From Mesorhizobium sp. STM 4661 (GTDB lineage: Bacteria > Pseudomonadota > Alphaproteobacteria > Rhizobiales > Rhizobiaceae): a DNA stretch of 64,000 nt. The DNA lies in assembly GCF_000359125.1 (NCBI RefSeq), contig NZ_CAAF010000031.1, positions 1-64,000 on the forward strand, in the 5' to 3' direction. The notes beneath the pieces are model-generated. The model was not told where the DNA came from. It did no database searches and was given only the letters and a program-made list of their open reading frames with translations. Positions 17,053 through 25,693 of the stretch are shown one piece after another; positions within the stretch are counted from its first letter, which is position 1, and the number at the start of each line of letters is the position of its first letter. Made by a program: the position numbers and the translations under genes.

Positions 17053-19190
17053 GGCCTGGCCTCGTCGGACAGCGTTCGCAGATAGGCAGCCACCGCGTCG
17101 ATCTGCGCGGCATCCTGCTCGGCCGGCTGCGCCTGCGCCCCGATAGCGCTGGTGACGCCGAGTTCCTTGGCGAAAGCATCGGCCACCATCTCTTCGAGGT
17201 TGGCGATGTCGGCCTTCCAGCCGTAGCGGCCGACCCGCGATGCCCCGTTGGCGTCGACGACATGATGCGCGCGGCCCTTGATGCCGTCGCCCTTGCTGAC
17301 CGCCTGGGCCTCGATGACGCTGTCGGGTATCTCGTCGATCCTGGCGATGCCGTAGAGCGCGGGCGGCATGCGCAGCGAGATCACATTGGCCTGGCGCGGC
17401 ATCGCCGCCGGTACGGTCGCGTTGCCGTCGCCCAACGCATAGCGCCTGGCGACCGGGCTGTTGGGATGATCGATCGCAACCGTGCGCCCGGACCCTGGAT
17501 CCATATGGGCTATCCTGCGCGCAAAATGGCTTTCATCGATGCTCGCGCCGCCGGGGCCGGGATGGCAGGCCACGCAGGACGTTGCGTTGAACAACGGGCC
17601 AAGGCCCGCGCGCGGGGTGAAATCGGTCTGGAACAGCTGTTTGCCGCGCGCCGCGAGATCGGCGTCGGCGGCTTTGCCTTGCGTCTCCGGCGTCGTTGCC
17701 GATGCGCCGTGCTCGTCGAAGGTGGGGATCTCGATGAGCGCGCCGTCGCGATCCGGGAATCCGGGAAGCTTGCCGCTTATCGTTATCCAGATCCGCTGTG
17801 CGTCCGCCGAGGTCGCGATCGCGCGGAGGCGATCGGGTCCCAGAGGCCCGAGGTCGGGAATCTCGATAGTCGCCCGGGCGAGAAGCCGACCGTCCTGGCT
17901 GAGCCGCAGCAGCGAACCGTCGCCGCGATTGGCGACGAAGAGATCGGAGCCGCCGGCGAGCGTCGTGTGGCTCGAGAATTGCGGATTGGCGATTTCGGGG
18001 ATGGCCGGGGCGATGTCGACCGGACGGTCGAATTGCGGCAGTGCGATCGTGCGTGTCCGGGCGACCGTGAAATGCCGCCGGTCGTCCTCGAGGTCGAGCA
18101 GCACCAGCCGGTCGCGGCCGGGATCGGCGACATAGAGGACACGGTCCGGATTCCACTTGAAGGCGACGCCGATGACGCCGGGGTCGTCGCCGATGCCCTG
18201 GCCGGTGCTTACCGTGCCGTTGCCGGCGCTTACCGTGCCAGGACCGGCCAGGCCGTCGACGCCATCCTGGACATGGATCTGGACCACGCCGCCATCGGCT
18301 GTGACGGCGGCGAACACGGCAAAACCGCTGCCGTCCGGCGACGGACCGAGAAATGCGGTTCCGAGCGCGCCGGTCTGCAATCCGCCTGATGTCAGCTGGC
18401 CGCTTGCCCGGTAGTTCATGAGCTTGGCGAGCCATCCGCTGGGTTGCGCCTTCGGCGTGCGTTCGCGGTCGGTCAACCGGCCGGCGAACACGCCACCGGC
18501 CTCGCGGCTCGGCGCGTTGGCGAGCGGGGCTCCGTCGGGATCGACAACGCTGACGCTGCCCTCGCCATCCATCCCGTTCGGCGCGTTCGCGATCCAGGGC
18601 CTTCCGAACGCATTGTTGATGGAAATGTATCGTGGCCCGGACGCGGCCGCGAAAAGGGCGGTTCGGGCCCCCCCATTGTAATGGCGGTTGAGAAACGCAT
18701 CGCTCTGCGCCGTGTAGAGCTGGACCCGGCCCTCTCCGGCGTCGCCGGTCAGGTCTTGCGGAACGACGATCGCGCCGCCCGACCCGGTCCCCTGCGGATC
18801 GATGGACAGGATCGCGCCGGTCGCATGTGTGCCATCGCTTGGCGGGGCGCCAAAATTGCTGCCCACCGCCACCAGAACCCTCCGCGGGTCGAGCACCCGC
18901 CCCTCGCGTGTCGCCATCAGGAATTCCGGATTTCCCGGTATCGGTCCGCCGACGTGGAAACGCCCCACCTCGCGCACGCCGGCCACGTCGGGCAGCCCGA
19001 CCGCGACGATACGAGCGCTTAGGCGCCAATCGGGGATCCGATCGTCCGCGAGCCCCTGGGTCGGCAGCAGGCTGAAGGCCATCGCCGCCGCCATTGCCGT
19101 GTACCGGCGAGCGGAACAAGCCGACGGTACGGACCATCGCTGGGAGGGTCCGACGAAATCTGTGGCGGCCACCGCACGGTCTTTTCGCAT
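17049..19190 (-). CDS. Exported beta-propeller protein with C-terminal cytochrome c (first haem half of a di-haem oxidoreductase)
   Basis: About 713 aa from the ATG at 19190, which has GGCGGAG upstream; GTG at 19271 is an alternative. A signal peptide (AMAAAMAFSLLPTQGLA) follows a long basic N-region. The middle looks like a beta-propeller with repeated strands ending in D-rich loops (RVLYVADPGRDRLVLLDL, SDLFVANRGDGSLLRLS). The last 175 residues contain CVACHPGPGG and the NVISLRMPPALYGIARIDEIPD, GRYGWKADIANLEEMVADAF and AAYLRTL segments of the N-terminal half of COG3488 di-haem oxidoreductases. The second haem half is in the next gene. A periplasmic redox enzyme is expected; its substrate is unknown, but CysH and the exporter point to sulfur oxyanions. 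Confidence 0.75.
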   Translation of the reverse strand: MRKDRAVAATDFVGPSQRWSVPSACSARRYTAMAAAMAFSLLPTQGLADDRIPDWRLSARIVAVGLPDVAGVREVGRFHVGGPIPGNPEFLMATREGRVLDPRRVLVAVGSNFGAPPSDGTHATGAILSIDPQGTGSGGAIVVPQDLTGDAGEGRVQLYTAQSDAFLNRHYNGGARTALFAAASGPRYISINNAFGRPWIANAPNGMDGEGSVSVVDPDGAPLANAPSREAGGVFAGRLTDRERTPKAQPSGWLAKLMNYRASGQLTSGGLQTGALGTAFLGPSPDGSGFAVFAAVTADGGVVQIHVQDGVDGLAGPGTVSAGNGTVSTGQGIGDDPGVIGVAFKWNPDRVLYVADPGRDRLVLLDLEDDRRHFTVARTRTIALPQFDRPVDIAPAIPEIANPQFSSHTTLAGGSDLFVANRGDGSLLRLSQDGRLLARATIEIPDLGPLGPDRLRAIATSADAQRIWITISGKLPGFPDRDGALIEIPTFDEHGASATTPETQGKAADADLAARGKQLFQTDFTPRAGLGPLFNATSCVACHPGPGGASIDESHFARRIAHMDPGSGRTVAIDHPNSPVARRYALGDGNATVPAAMPRQANVISLRMPPALYGIARIDEIPDSVIEAQAVSKGDGIKGRAHHVVDANGASRVGRYGWKADIANLEEMVADAFAKELGVTSAIGAQAQPAEQDAAQIDAVAAYLRTLSDEARP

Positions 19191-19554
19191 CGCGACGTCT
19201 CCGCCATCTCTCATGCATCCGTGTGCGGACCGCAAGATTGCGGCTCTGCAATCGACCATGCTGCCTTCCACTCCGGTCAGGCCGAGGTGTCGACGGATGC
19301 CGCCTGATCCGCATAAGGATAACGGGGCTTACATCCCTGCCACATCCACCAAACGGTGGGCGCGGTGAACCGCGCACCAAGGTTTCGCTTGTCGCGGAAT
19401 CTTTGAAACGCGCGCGCATACGGATGGCTTACGGCATCCACTATGACTGGCATTAATTCGCCAGCCTCATCGTAAACGCTGGCGGGCCCGCTTCAGCATT
19501 GTCAAGTCGATCAGTTGGCCACAGGCGAAGGAAGAGGAAAGTTCGCTGCAATCG
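19191..19554. other. Intergenic region upstream of the propeller-cytochrome operon
   Basis: A 364-bp stretch without a convincing gene, the longest in the window. It should contain the promoter of the 19190-14875 operon. I see a 16-bp palindrome, GCGCGGTGAACCGCGC (19360-19375), and a weaker inverted repeat CTGGC-N8-GCCAG (19447-19464), either of which could be a regulator site. No terminator-like hairpin with a T run follows the GntR gene that ends at 19555. Confidence 0.4.
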
Positions 19555-20268
19555 TCAGAGTTCGAGAGCTTGTCTGAGCGCCGGACCGCCCCTGACACGC
19601 AGATCGAGGTCGGCCTCGATATGGTCGATGTGGTGCAGCATCAATGCGCTGGCACGTGGGGCGTTGCCGGTTTCAAGCGCTTCCAGGATCTGCATATGCT
19701 CGCTGTGTCCGCAGCTCGAGATACCGGAACGGCCGTAAAGCGCGATCACCAGCGACGACCGCGCCACCAGTTCCTCCATGAAGCGCTGGAGGATCACGTT
19801 TCCCGCGACCGACGCCAGCAGCAGGTGAAAATCACCCGACGCCTTGATCTCCGATCGTCTCGCGCTCGGTCCGCGTTCGACAATGAAGCGCCCCTCTTCG
19901 TCGAGCTGGGCCTTGAAGGCAACCACATGCGCCGGCGTCATGCGCCCGGCTGCGGCAATCGCGATGCCGGGTTCGATGAGCCGGCGCGAGGCAAAGACCT
20001 GGCGCGCTTCCTCCGGTGACGGATTGGCGACGAAGGCGCCGCGATTGCGCTCGGTTCGTACCAGGCCCTCGAAGGAAAGCATCTGCAGTGCCGCGCGCGC
20101 CACGGTTCGGCTGACTTCGAACAAGGTGCCGACCTCGCCTTCGGACAGTTTGGTTCCAGGCGCCAGACGGCGGTCGACGATCGCGTCGCGCAACTGGTCG
20201 CGGATGGCCTGGGCGCGATCCTCATTGGCGCTGTCGGCAGCAGGGAAAGTCTGGTCGGCGATGTTCAT
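19555..20268 (-). CDS. GntR-family regulator, FadR/FCD subgroup
   Basis: A 237-aa regulator with an N-terminal winged helix (about 20-85; RDAIVDRRLAPGTKLSEGEVGTLF, VSRTVARAALQML) and an all-helical FCD domain whose metal-binding residues are expected in GDFHLLLASVAGN and the late MLHHIDHIE. FCD regulators usually repress catabolic or transport operons and are released by a carboxylate ligand. It diverges from the PotABCD-type importer at 20529, and a perfect-armed palindrome lies between them at 20391-20407, so control of that operon is likely. The ATG is at 20268. Confidence 0.88.
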   Translation of the reverse strand: MNIADQTFPAADSANEDRAQAIRDQLRDAIVDRRLAPGTKLSEGEVGTLFEVSRTVARAALQMLSFEGLVRTERNRGAFVANPSPEEARQVFASRRLIEPGIAIAAAGRMTPAHVVAFKAQLDEEGRFIVERGPSARRSEIKASGDFHLLLASVAGNVILQRFMEELVARSSLVIALYGRSGISSCGHSEHMQILEALETGNAPRASALMLHHIDHIEADLDLRVRGGPALRQALEL

Positions 20269-20390
20269 GGCAGCGGATCCTTAACGCCTTTCTATCCTGA
20301 ATCGGATCGTTTGGACGAGAGCCAAAGTGAATACGAGGTTAGAAAAGATTGCATACGATTTTTGCGAGTATCGCCTACAATCGCCCATAA

Positions 20391-20407
20391 TTTGTGCATC
20401 GCACAAA
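20391..20407. promoter_or_regulatory. Palindromic operator candidate for the GntR regulator
   Basis: TTTGTGCATCGCACAAA has perfect 7-bp arms around ATC. It lies 122 bp before the ATPase start at 20529 and 123 bp before the divergent GntR start, the only strong palindrome I noticed in that gap. Its size fits FadR/FCD-type GntR sites, but the pairing with the neighbouring regulator is inference. Confidence 0.55.
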
Positions 20408-20528
20408 CATGGCGTTTTGGGGGCATGCGATTGCGATGATGTTTTTCCCAAGAATTCAATCGCTTGGGGCAGCAGTGCGCAACTGGCACGCATGATGCTT
20501 TGGTTATCTCGACCAAAGGGGAAGCCGG

Positions 20529-21617
20529 ATGTCCAAAGCTGCCGAAATCGACATCGTGTCCGTTTCGAAAGTCTATGGCGCAACGACTGCCGTCGAAGAC
20601 ATCAGCCTGAAAATCCCGGCGGGAACCTATTGCTGCCTGCTTGGCCCGTCCGGCTGCGGCAAGACCTCGACGCTGCGCATGATCGCCGGGCACGAGAGCA
20701 TATCCAGCGGCGACGTGCGGCTCGGCAACATTGTGGTCACCGACCTGCCGCCGGCCAAGCGGGGCACCGCCATGATGTTCCAGTCCTACGCGCTATTTCC
20801 GCATCTCGACTTGATCGACAATGTCGCGTTCAGCCTCAAGATGAAGGGCGTCGGCAAGGAGGAGCGTCGCGCCAAGGCGCTCGACATGCTGAAGCTGATG
20901 CAGATGGAAGCCTATGCCAGCCGCCGCCCGGCACAGCTTTCGGGCGGACAGCAGCAGCGCGTCGCTCTGGCCCGCGCGCTCATCACCGACCCCGAGGCGT
21001 TGTTGCTCGACGAACCGCTCTCGGCACTCGATCCGTTCCTGAAGATCCGCATGCGGGCCGAGCTGAAGAAGCTGCAGACGTCGCTCGGCATCACCTTCGT
21101 CCATGTCACCCACAGCCAGGAAGAGGCGATGGCGCTCGCCGACCTGATCGTGGTGATGAACGACGGCCGTATCGAGCAGGCGACACATCCGCGCATCGTG
21201 TTCGAGCGGCCGGCCACCGCATTCGTCGCCCGTTTCATGGGCGCCCATAACGTCGTCTCCGGCCGCGTCAGCGGCAGCCGCGACGGCATGGTTGTTTTCG
21301 ATGTTCCCGGCGGCGTCTCGCTTGCGGCCAGCGGGCAGGGCAGGGGGATCGGCGAGCCGATCGATATCGCCATTCGCACCGATCATGTGCGGATCGGCGA
21401 CGCGCCGGCCACGGGGCTGGGCTTCACCGGCATCGTTTCCAACATCGAGTACCGCGGCTCGACCGTGAAGCTCTCGGTCAATGGCGCCGGCATCGAGGAT
21501 TTCACGGTGATCGTCGACGACACCAGCTTCTTCGCCAAGCCGGTTGCCGTCGGTGACGCGGTGCCGATCGCCTGGGATGCCGAGGACGCGATCGTCCTTG
21601 GCCGTCTCGATTCCTGA
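20529..21617 (+). CDS. PotA-type ABC importer ATPase
   Basis: A 362-aa ATPase: Walker A GPSGCGKTS (about 38-46), signature LSGGQQQRVALARAL, Walker B ALLLDEPLSALDP, the H-loop VHVTHSQEE, and a C-terminal TOBE domain from about 275. The overall plan is that of spermidine/putrescine and other PotABCD-family importers. It opens an operon with the binding protein (21653), two permeases (23195, 24114) and a racemase (24929). The start at 20529 has ggggaagc just upstream. Confidence 0.9.
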   Translation: MSKAAEIDIVSVSKVYGATTAVEDISLKIPAGTYCCLLGPSGCGKTSTLRMIAGHESISSGDVRLGNIVVTDLPPAKRGTAMMFQSYALFPHLDLIDNVAFSLKMKGVGKEERRAKALDMLKLMQMEAYASRRPAQLSGGQQQRVALARALITDPEALLLDEPLSALDPFLKIRMRAELKKLQTSLGITFVHVTHSQEEAMALADLIVVMNDGRIEQATHPRIVFERPATAFVARFMGAHNVVSGRVSGSRDGMVVFDVPGGVSLAASGQGRGIGEPIDIAIRTDHVRIGDAPATGLGFTGIVSNIEYRGSTVKLSVNGAGIEDFTVIVDDTSFFAKPVAVGDAVPIAWDAEDAIVLGRLDS

Positions 21618-21652
21618 ACCATCACGACCAAACCAGAACAGGGGAACTGACC

Positions 21653-22939
21653 ATGACCAACACCACCAGGAAGACAGGAATTTCCCGCCGCTCGCTGCTC
21701 AAGACAGGCGCCGCCGCCGTCGGTTTTGCCGCCGGCTCGGGCGCCATCACCGGCTTCCCGACCATCTGGGCGCAGTCGAACATCACGCTGCGCCAGTTCG
21801 GCACCGGCGTGTCGAACCTCAACGCCATCGCCGACAAGTGCAAGGCCGATCTCGGCATCACGCTGGAGATGACGGCGACCGATTCCGACGCCGCCGCCCA
21901 GCGCGCGGTAACCCAACCCGACAGCTACGACATCGCCGACATCGAATACTGGATCGCCAAGAAGGTGTTTCCCACCGGCGTGCTGCAGCCGATGGACGTC
22001 AGCAAGCTGAAATATTACGACGAACTGGTGCCACTGTTCAAAAACGGCAAGCTGACGCCGGACAGCGTCATCGCCCAGGGCACCGCGCCGCACACGGTCG
22101 GCTATGTCGAGGCACAGGACAGCAAGGTCTTCGCCAAGGCGCCGACCAACTGGTTCACCATGGTGCCGACCATCTACAACGCCGACACGCTGGGCATCCG
22201 CCCCGACCTCGTCGGCCGCGACATCACCACCTGGGCCGACATCATGGACCCGGCGTTCAAGGGCAAGACAGCGATCCTCAACATCCCGTCGATCGGCATC
22301 ATGGATGCGGCGATGATCATGGAAGCCACGGGCAACATCAAATATGCCGACAAGGGCAACATGACCAAGGAGGAGATCGACAAGACGATCGACTTCCTGA
22401 TCAAGGCCAAGCAGGCCGGCCAGTTCCGCGCCTTCTGGAAATCCTTCGACGAGAGCGTCAACCTGATGGCTTCAGGCGAAGTGGTCATTCAGTCGATGTG
22501 GTCGCCGGCCGTGGCCGCCGTTCGCTCCAAGGGTATCGCCTGCCGCTTCCAGCCGCTCAAGGAAGGCTACCGCTCCTGGGGCGGCGGACTTGGCCTCGCA
22601 GCCCATCTCAAGGGCGCCGAACTCGACGCCGCTTACGAATACATCAACTGGTACACGTCTGGCTGGGTTGGCGGCTACCTCAACCGCCAAGGCTACTACT
22701 CCGCCAACATGGTTTCGGCCAAGAAATTCATGTCCGAGGACGAGTGGGGTTACTGGATCGAAGGCAAGCCGGCAAAGGGCGACATCCTGTCGCCGGACGG
22801 CAAGGTCATGGAGAAGGCCGGTGCCGTGCGCGACGGCGGCTCGTTCGAAAACCGCATGGGCAAGGTTGCCTGCTGGAACTCGGTGATGGACGAAGACCGC
22901 TACATGGTGAAGCGCTGGAACGAGTTCATCGCGGCGTGA
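21653..22939 (+). CDS. PotD-type periplasmic substrate-binding protein, Tat-exported
   Basis: A 428-aa binding protein starting with a twin-arginine signal (SRRSLLKTGAAAVGFAAGSG, cleavage near WAQ at about 42), so it is exported folded. The body has the features of the extracellular solute-binding family 1/PotD fold (FGTGVSNLNAIADKC, then VPTIYNADTLGIRPDL). It follows the ATPase by 35 bp with an aggggaac ribosome binding site. The ligand is unknown; a racemase gene in the operon suggests a chiral amino-acid-like or hydantoin-like compound rather than a polyamine. Confidence 0.88.
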   Translation: MTNTTRKTGISRRSLLKTGAAAVGFAAGSGAITGFPTIWAQSNITLRQFGTGVSNLNAIADKCKADLGITLEMTATDSDAAAQRAVTQPDSYDIADIEYWIAKKVFPTGVLQPMDVSKLKYYDELVPLFKNGKLTPDSVIAQGTAPHTVGYVEAQDSKVFAKAPTNWFTMVPTIYNADTLGIRPDLVGRDITTWADIMDPAFKGKTAILNIPSIGIMDAAMIMEATGNIKYADKGNMTKEEIDKTIDFLIKAKQAGQFRAFWKSFDESVNLMASGEVVIQSMWSPAVAAVRSKGIACRFQPLKEGYRSWGGGLGLAAHLKGAELDAAYEYINWYTSGWVGGYLNRQGYYSANMVSAKKFMSEDEWGYWIEGKPAKGDILSPDGKVMEKAGAVRDGGSFENRMGKVACWNSVMDEDRYMVKRWNEFIAA

Positions 22940-22970
22940 TGCAAGGCAGGCAATAGCTGAGATGTTGCAT

Positions 22971-23143
22971 TCCTTCGCGCCCCCCTCTGTCCTGCCGGAC
23001 ATCTCCCCCTCAAGGGGGGAGATTGCGCAGTCATCTCTGCTTTCGCCAATTGCCAACGCTGTTATCGGAAACCCATCGGCGGAGCTGCCAATCTCCCCCC
23101 TTGAGGGGGAGATGTCCGGCAGGACAGAGGGGGGGGCGAAGGA
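22971..23143. repeat. Long inverted-repeat intergenic element (55-nt arms)
   Basis: The left arm (22971-23025) and right arm (23089-23143) are near-perfect reverse complements, containing CTCTGTCCTGCCGGACATCT and the C-rich/G-rich runs, around a 63-nt loop. As RNA this would be a very stable hairpin between the binding-protein and first permease genes of one operon. It resembles dispersed palindromic elements I recall from Mesorhizobium intergenic regions. A fragment of the same arm lies at 31028-31055. Confidence 0.85.
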
Positions 23144-23194
23144 TCACAGCTTGCCAGATTGTCGGCCCTCCGCGACACGCCCGGGCTGTTCCGG

Positions 23195-24109
23195 ATGACC
23201 GTGGCTCTCGACCAGCCTGCAACCACCGCAGTGGCCAAGCCCGCCAAGCGCCGTCGTTTCTCGATCGGCGCCATCACGCCCTATCTGCAGTCGGCGCCGC
23301 TGGCTCTCATCCTGGGCGCGTTCCTGCTGCTGCCAATCATCATGATCATCGTCGTTTCCTTCTGGGACTACGACTTCGCGTCGATGTATCCAGACTTCCT
23401 GGCCACCAACTATTCCGACGTGCTCGGCTCCTGGGTGACCTGGAAGACCTATCTGAATACGCTGAAATACGCCGCCATCGTCTGGGCGCTGACGCTCGTC
23501 ATCGGCTTCTGGGTCGCCTATTTCCTCGCCTTCCATATCAGGACCACGGCCATGCAGATGGTGCTGTTTCTTGTCTGCACGGTGCCGTTCCTGACCTCCA
23601 ACATCATCCGCATGATCTCGTGGATTCCGGTGCTTGGCCGCAACGGCCTGGTCAACTCGACGCTGGTTCAGATGGGACTGATCCCGAAGCCGATCGAGTG
23701 GCTGCTCTATTCCGAATTCGCCGTGGTGCTCGCCATGGTGCATCTCTACACGCTGTTCATGGTGACCCCGATCTTCAACACGCTGATGCGCATCGACAAG
23801 TCGCTGATCGAAGCCGCGCGCGACGCCGGCGCTTCCGGCTGGCAGGTTCTGTGGAACGTCATCATCCCGCTCGCCAAGCCCGGCATGGCGATCGGCACCA
23901 TCTTCGTCGTCACGTTGGTGATGGCCGACTTCTCGACGGTGCAGGTGATGTCTGGCGGGCAGAGCGCCTCTGTCGCGCTGATGATGAAGAACCAGATGTC
24001 GCTGCTGCAATATCCGGCCGCCGCCGCCAATGCGGTCGTGCTCCTGGTGCTGGTGCTTTTGATGGTCGCCGGCATCCTGCGCATCGTCGATATCCGCAAG
24101 GAGCTGTGA
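23195..24109 (+). CDS. PotB-type ABC importer permease
   Basis: About 304 aa from the ATG at 23195; the frame opens earlier at a TTG (23159) but that stretch directly abuts the inverted-repeat element and is less likely coding. It has six predicted helices after a basic cytoplasmic start (KPAKRRRFSIG) and the EAA loop EAARDAGASGWQVLWNVIIPLAKPG at about 205-230 that contacts the ATPase. It is separated from the binding-protein gene by the 170-bp hairpin element, which may lower permease expression relative to the binding protein. Confidence 0.88.
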   Translation: MTVALDQPATTAVAKPAKRRRFSIGAITPYLQSAPLALILGAFLLLPIIMIIVVSFWDYDFASMYPDFLATNYSDVLGSWVTWKTYLNTLKYAAIVWALTLVIGFWVAYFLAFHIRTTAMQMVLFLVCTVPFLTSNIIRMISWIPVLGRNGLVNSTLVQMGLIPKPIEWLLYSEFAVVLAMVHLYTLFMVTPIFNTLMRIDKSLIEAARDAGASGWQVLWNVIIPLAKPGMAIGTIFVVTLVMADFSTVQVMSGGQSASVALMMKNQMSLLQYPAAAANAVVLLVLVLLMVAGILRIVDIRKEL

Positions 24110-24113
24110 CGCG

Positions 24114-24932
24114 ATGAGCCACGAAAAGCGCACCTTTGAATTCTACGTGCTGGCGGTGTTCTTCGCCCTGTTCGTGCTGTTTCTCTACGGTCCGCTTTCG
24201 GCGATCCTCATCCTGTCGTTCCAGGGCGAGAATGGCGGCCTGACATTCCCGCTCAATGGCGTTTCGCTGCACTGGTTCGCCAACCTTTTCGAGCGCCAGG
24301 CGGTCGGCGATTTCGGCGGCAGTTTCAAGCGCTCCCTCGTCCTCGGCCTGATGGTGATGGTGGTGACCGTTGTCGTGTCGCTGCTTGCCGGTCTTGCCTT
24401 CCGCCAAAAATTTCGCGGCGCCACCGCGCTGTTCTATCTTGCTGTCGCCAGCCTCGTCGTGCCGTCGATCATCATCTCGCTCGGCATTGGTGTCGTCTTC
24501 CAGCAGATCGGCTTCCGCCCCGCCTGGTACACCTCCGCCTTCGGCGCGCATCTGACGTGGACCTTGCCCTTCGGCGTGCTGATCATGTTCGCTGTCTTCA
24601 ACCGCTTCTCGCCGGCCTATGAGGAAGCCGCGCGGGATCTCGGAGCGTCGTCCTGGCAGACCTTCGCCCATGTCGTGCTGCCGATGATCGCACCCAGCCT
24701 GATCGGCGTCGGGCTGTTCGGCTTCACCCTGTCCTATGACGAGTTCGCCCGCACGCTGATGACCTCGGGCACCTTCAACACGCTGCCGCTCGAAATCTAC
24801 GGCATGACGACGAATGTGACGACGCCGGTGCTCTATGCGCTGGGCACCGTGACGACCGTGTTTTCCTTCCTGGTGATCCTGCTGACGCTCGGCGCCATCG
24901 TCTATGTCGGCCGCCGCCGGGCGCGTGCTTGA
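24114..24932 (+). CDS. PotC-type ABC importer permease
   Basis: A 272-aa inner-membrane protein with six helices and the EAA loop EEAARDLGASSWQTFAHVVLPM around 165-185. It is the partner of the permease ending 4 bp upstream. The stop overlaps the TTG start of the racemase gene, indicating translational coupling to a metabolic enzyme. Confidence 0.88.
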   Translation: MSHEKRTFEFYVLAVFFALFVLFLYGPLSAILILSFQGENGGLTFPLNGVSLHWFANLFERQAVGDFGGSFKRSLVLGLMVMVVTVVVSLLAGLAFRQKFRGATALFYLAVASLVVPSIIISLGIGVVFQQIGFRPAWYTSAFGAHLTWTLPFGVLIMFAVFNRFSPAYEEAARDLGASSWQTFAHVVLPMIAPSLIGVGLFGFTLSYDEFARTLMTSGTFNTLPLEIYGMTTNVTTPVLYALGTVTTVFSFLVILLTLGAIVYVGRRRARA

Positions 24933-25687
24933 GAACCGCGGTGCAGATCCTCGTTGTCAATCCGAACACCACCGCCAGCATGACTGAAACCATCGGCGCC
25001 GCGGCGCGCTCGGTCGCCGGGGCCCGGACGGAGATCGTCGCCGTCACCTCGTCGATGGGGCCGGCTTCGATCGAAGGCTATTATGACGAGGCGCTGGCCG
25101 TGCCGGGCCTGCTGGTCGAGATCGCCGCCGGTGAGCGCTCCGGCGTGCAGGCCGCGATCATCGCCTGTTTCGACGACACCGGCCTCGATGCCGCGCGCGC
25201 CATGGCCAACATTCCGGTCATCGGCATTTGCGAGGCGGCGCTCAGCATGGCCTCGTTCATCGCGCAGCGCTTTACCGTCGTCACCACGACCGGGCGCTCG
25301 CGCGTGCCGGTCGAAGGGCTGGTGCAACGTTATGGCATGGCGGGGCGGGCACGCGTGCGCGCCGCCGACATTCCGGTTCTTGCTCTCGAAGACCCGGCAT
25401 CGGACGCAGTTCTGAAACTGCGGGGCGAGATCGCGCGCGCCATTGGGGAGGATCGCGCCGAAGCGATCGTGCTCGGCTGCGCCGGCATGGCCGACCTCGC
25501 GGCCGAGCTGCAGCGGGAGTTCGGCGTTCCGGTTATCGACGGTGTCGGCGCCGCCGTGAAGCAGGCCGAGGCGCTGATCGCGCTTGGCCTGTCGACTTCC
25601 AAGCGTGGCGCCTATGCAAACCCGCTGGCAAAGCCTTATCGTGGCGCATTGAAATCCTTCGCCCCCGGTACTCTCGCCGCCGAGTGA
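24929..25687 (+). CDS. Asp/Glu/hydantoin racemase family protein
   Basis: A 252-aa cofactor-independent racemase-fold protein. ILVVNPNTTASMT at about 7-19 is the signature of the hydantoin racemase/arylmalonate decarboxylase branch, and the two catalytic cysteines are seen in AIIACFDDTG (about 78) and VLGCAGMADL (about 180). It would interconvert enantiomers of a hydantoin or amino acid, or act as a decarboxylase. The start is TTG at 24929 overlapping the permease stop, or GTG at 24941. Coupling to the importer suggests that it racemises the imported compound. Confidence 0.82.
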   Translation: MRTAVQILVVNPNTTASMTETIGAAARSVAGARTEIVAVTSSMGPASIEGYYDEALAVPGLLVEIAAGERSGVQAAIIACFDDTGLDAARAMANIPVIGICEAALSMASFIAQRFTVVTTTGRSRVPVEGLVQRYGMAGRARVRAADIPVLALEDPASDAVLKLRGEIARAIGEDRAEAIVLGCAGMADLAAELQREFGVPVIDGVGAAVKQAEALIALGLSTSKRGAYANPLAKPYRGALKSFAPGTLAAE

Positions 25688-25693
25688 ATCCCA

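Noticed and set aside
22971..23143. A CRISPR-like or IS end structure at the long inverted repeat
   Set aside because: There is only one inverted pair, no repeated spacers, no transposase and no visible target duplication.
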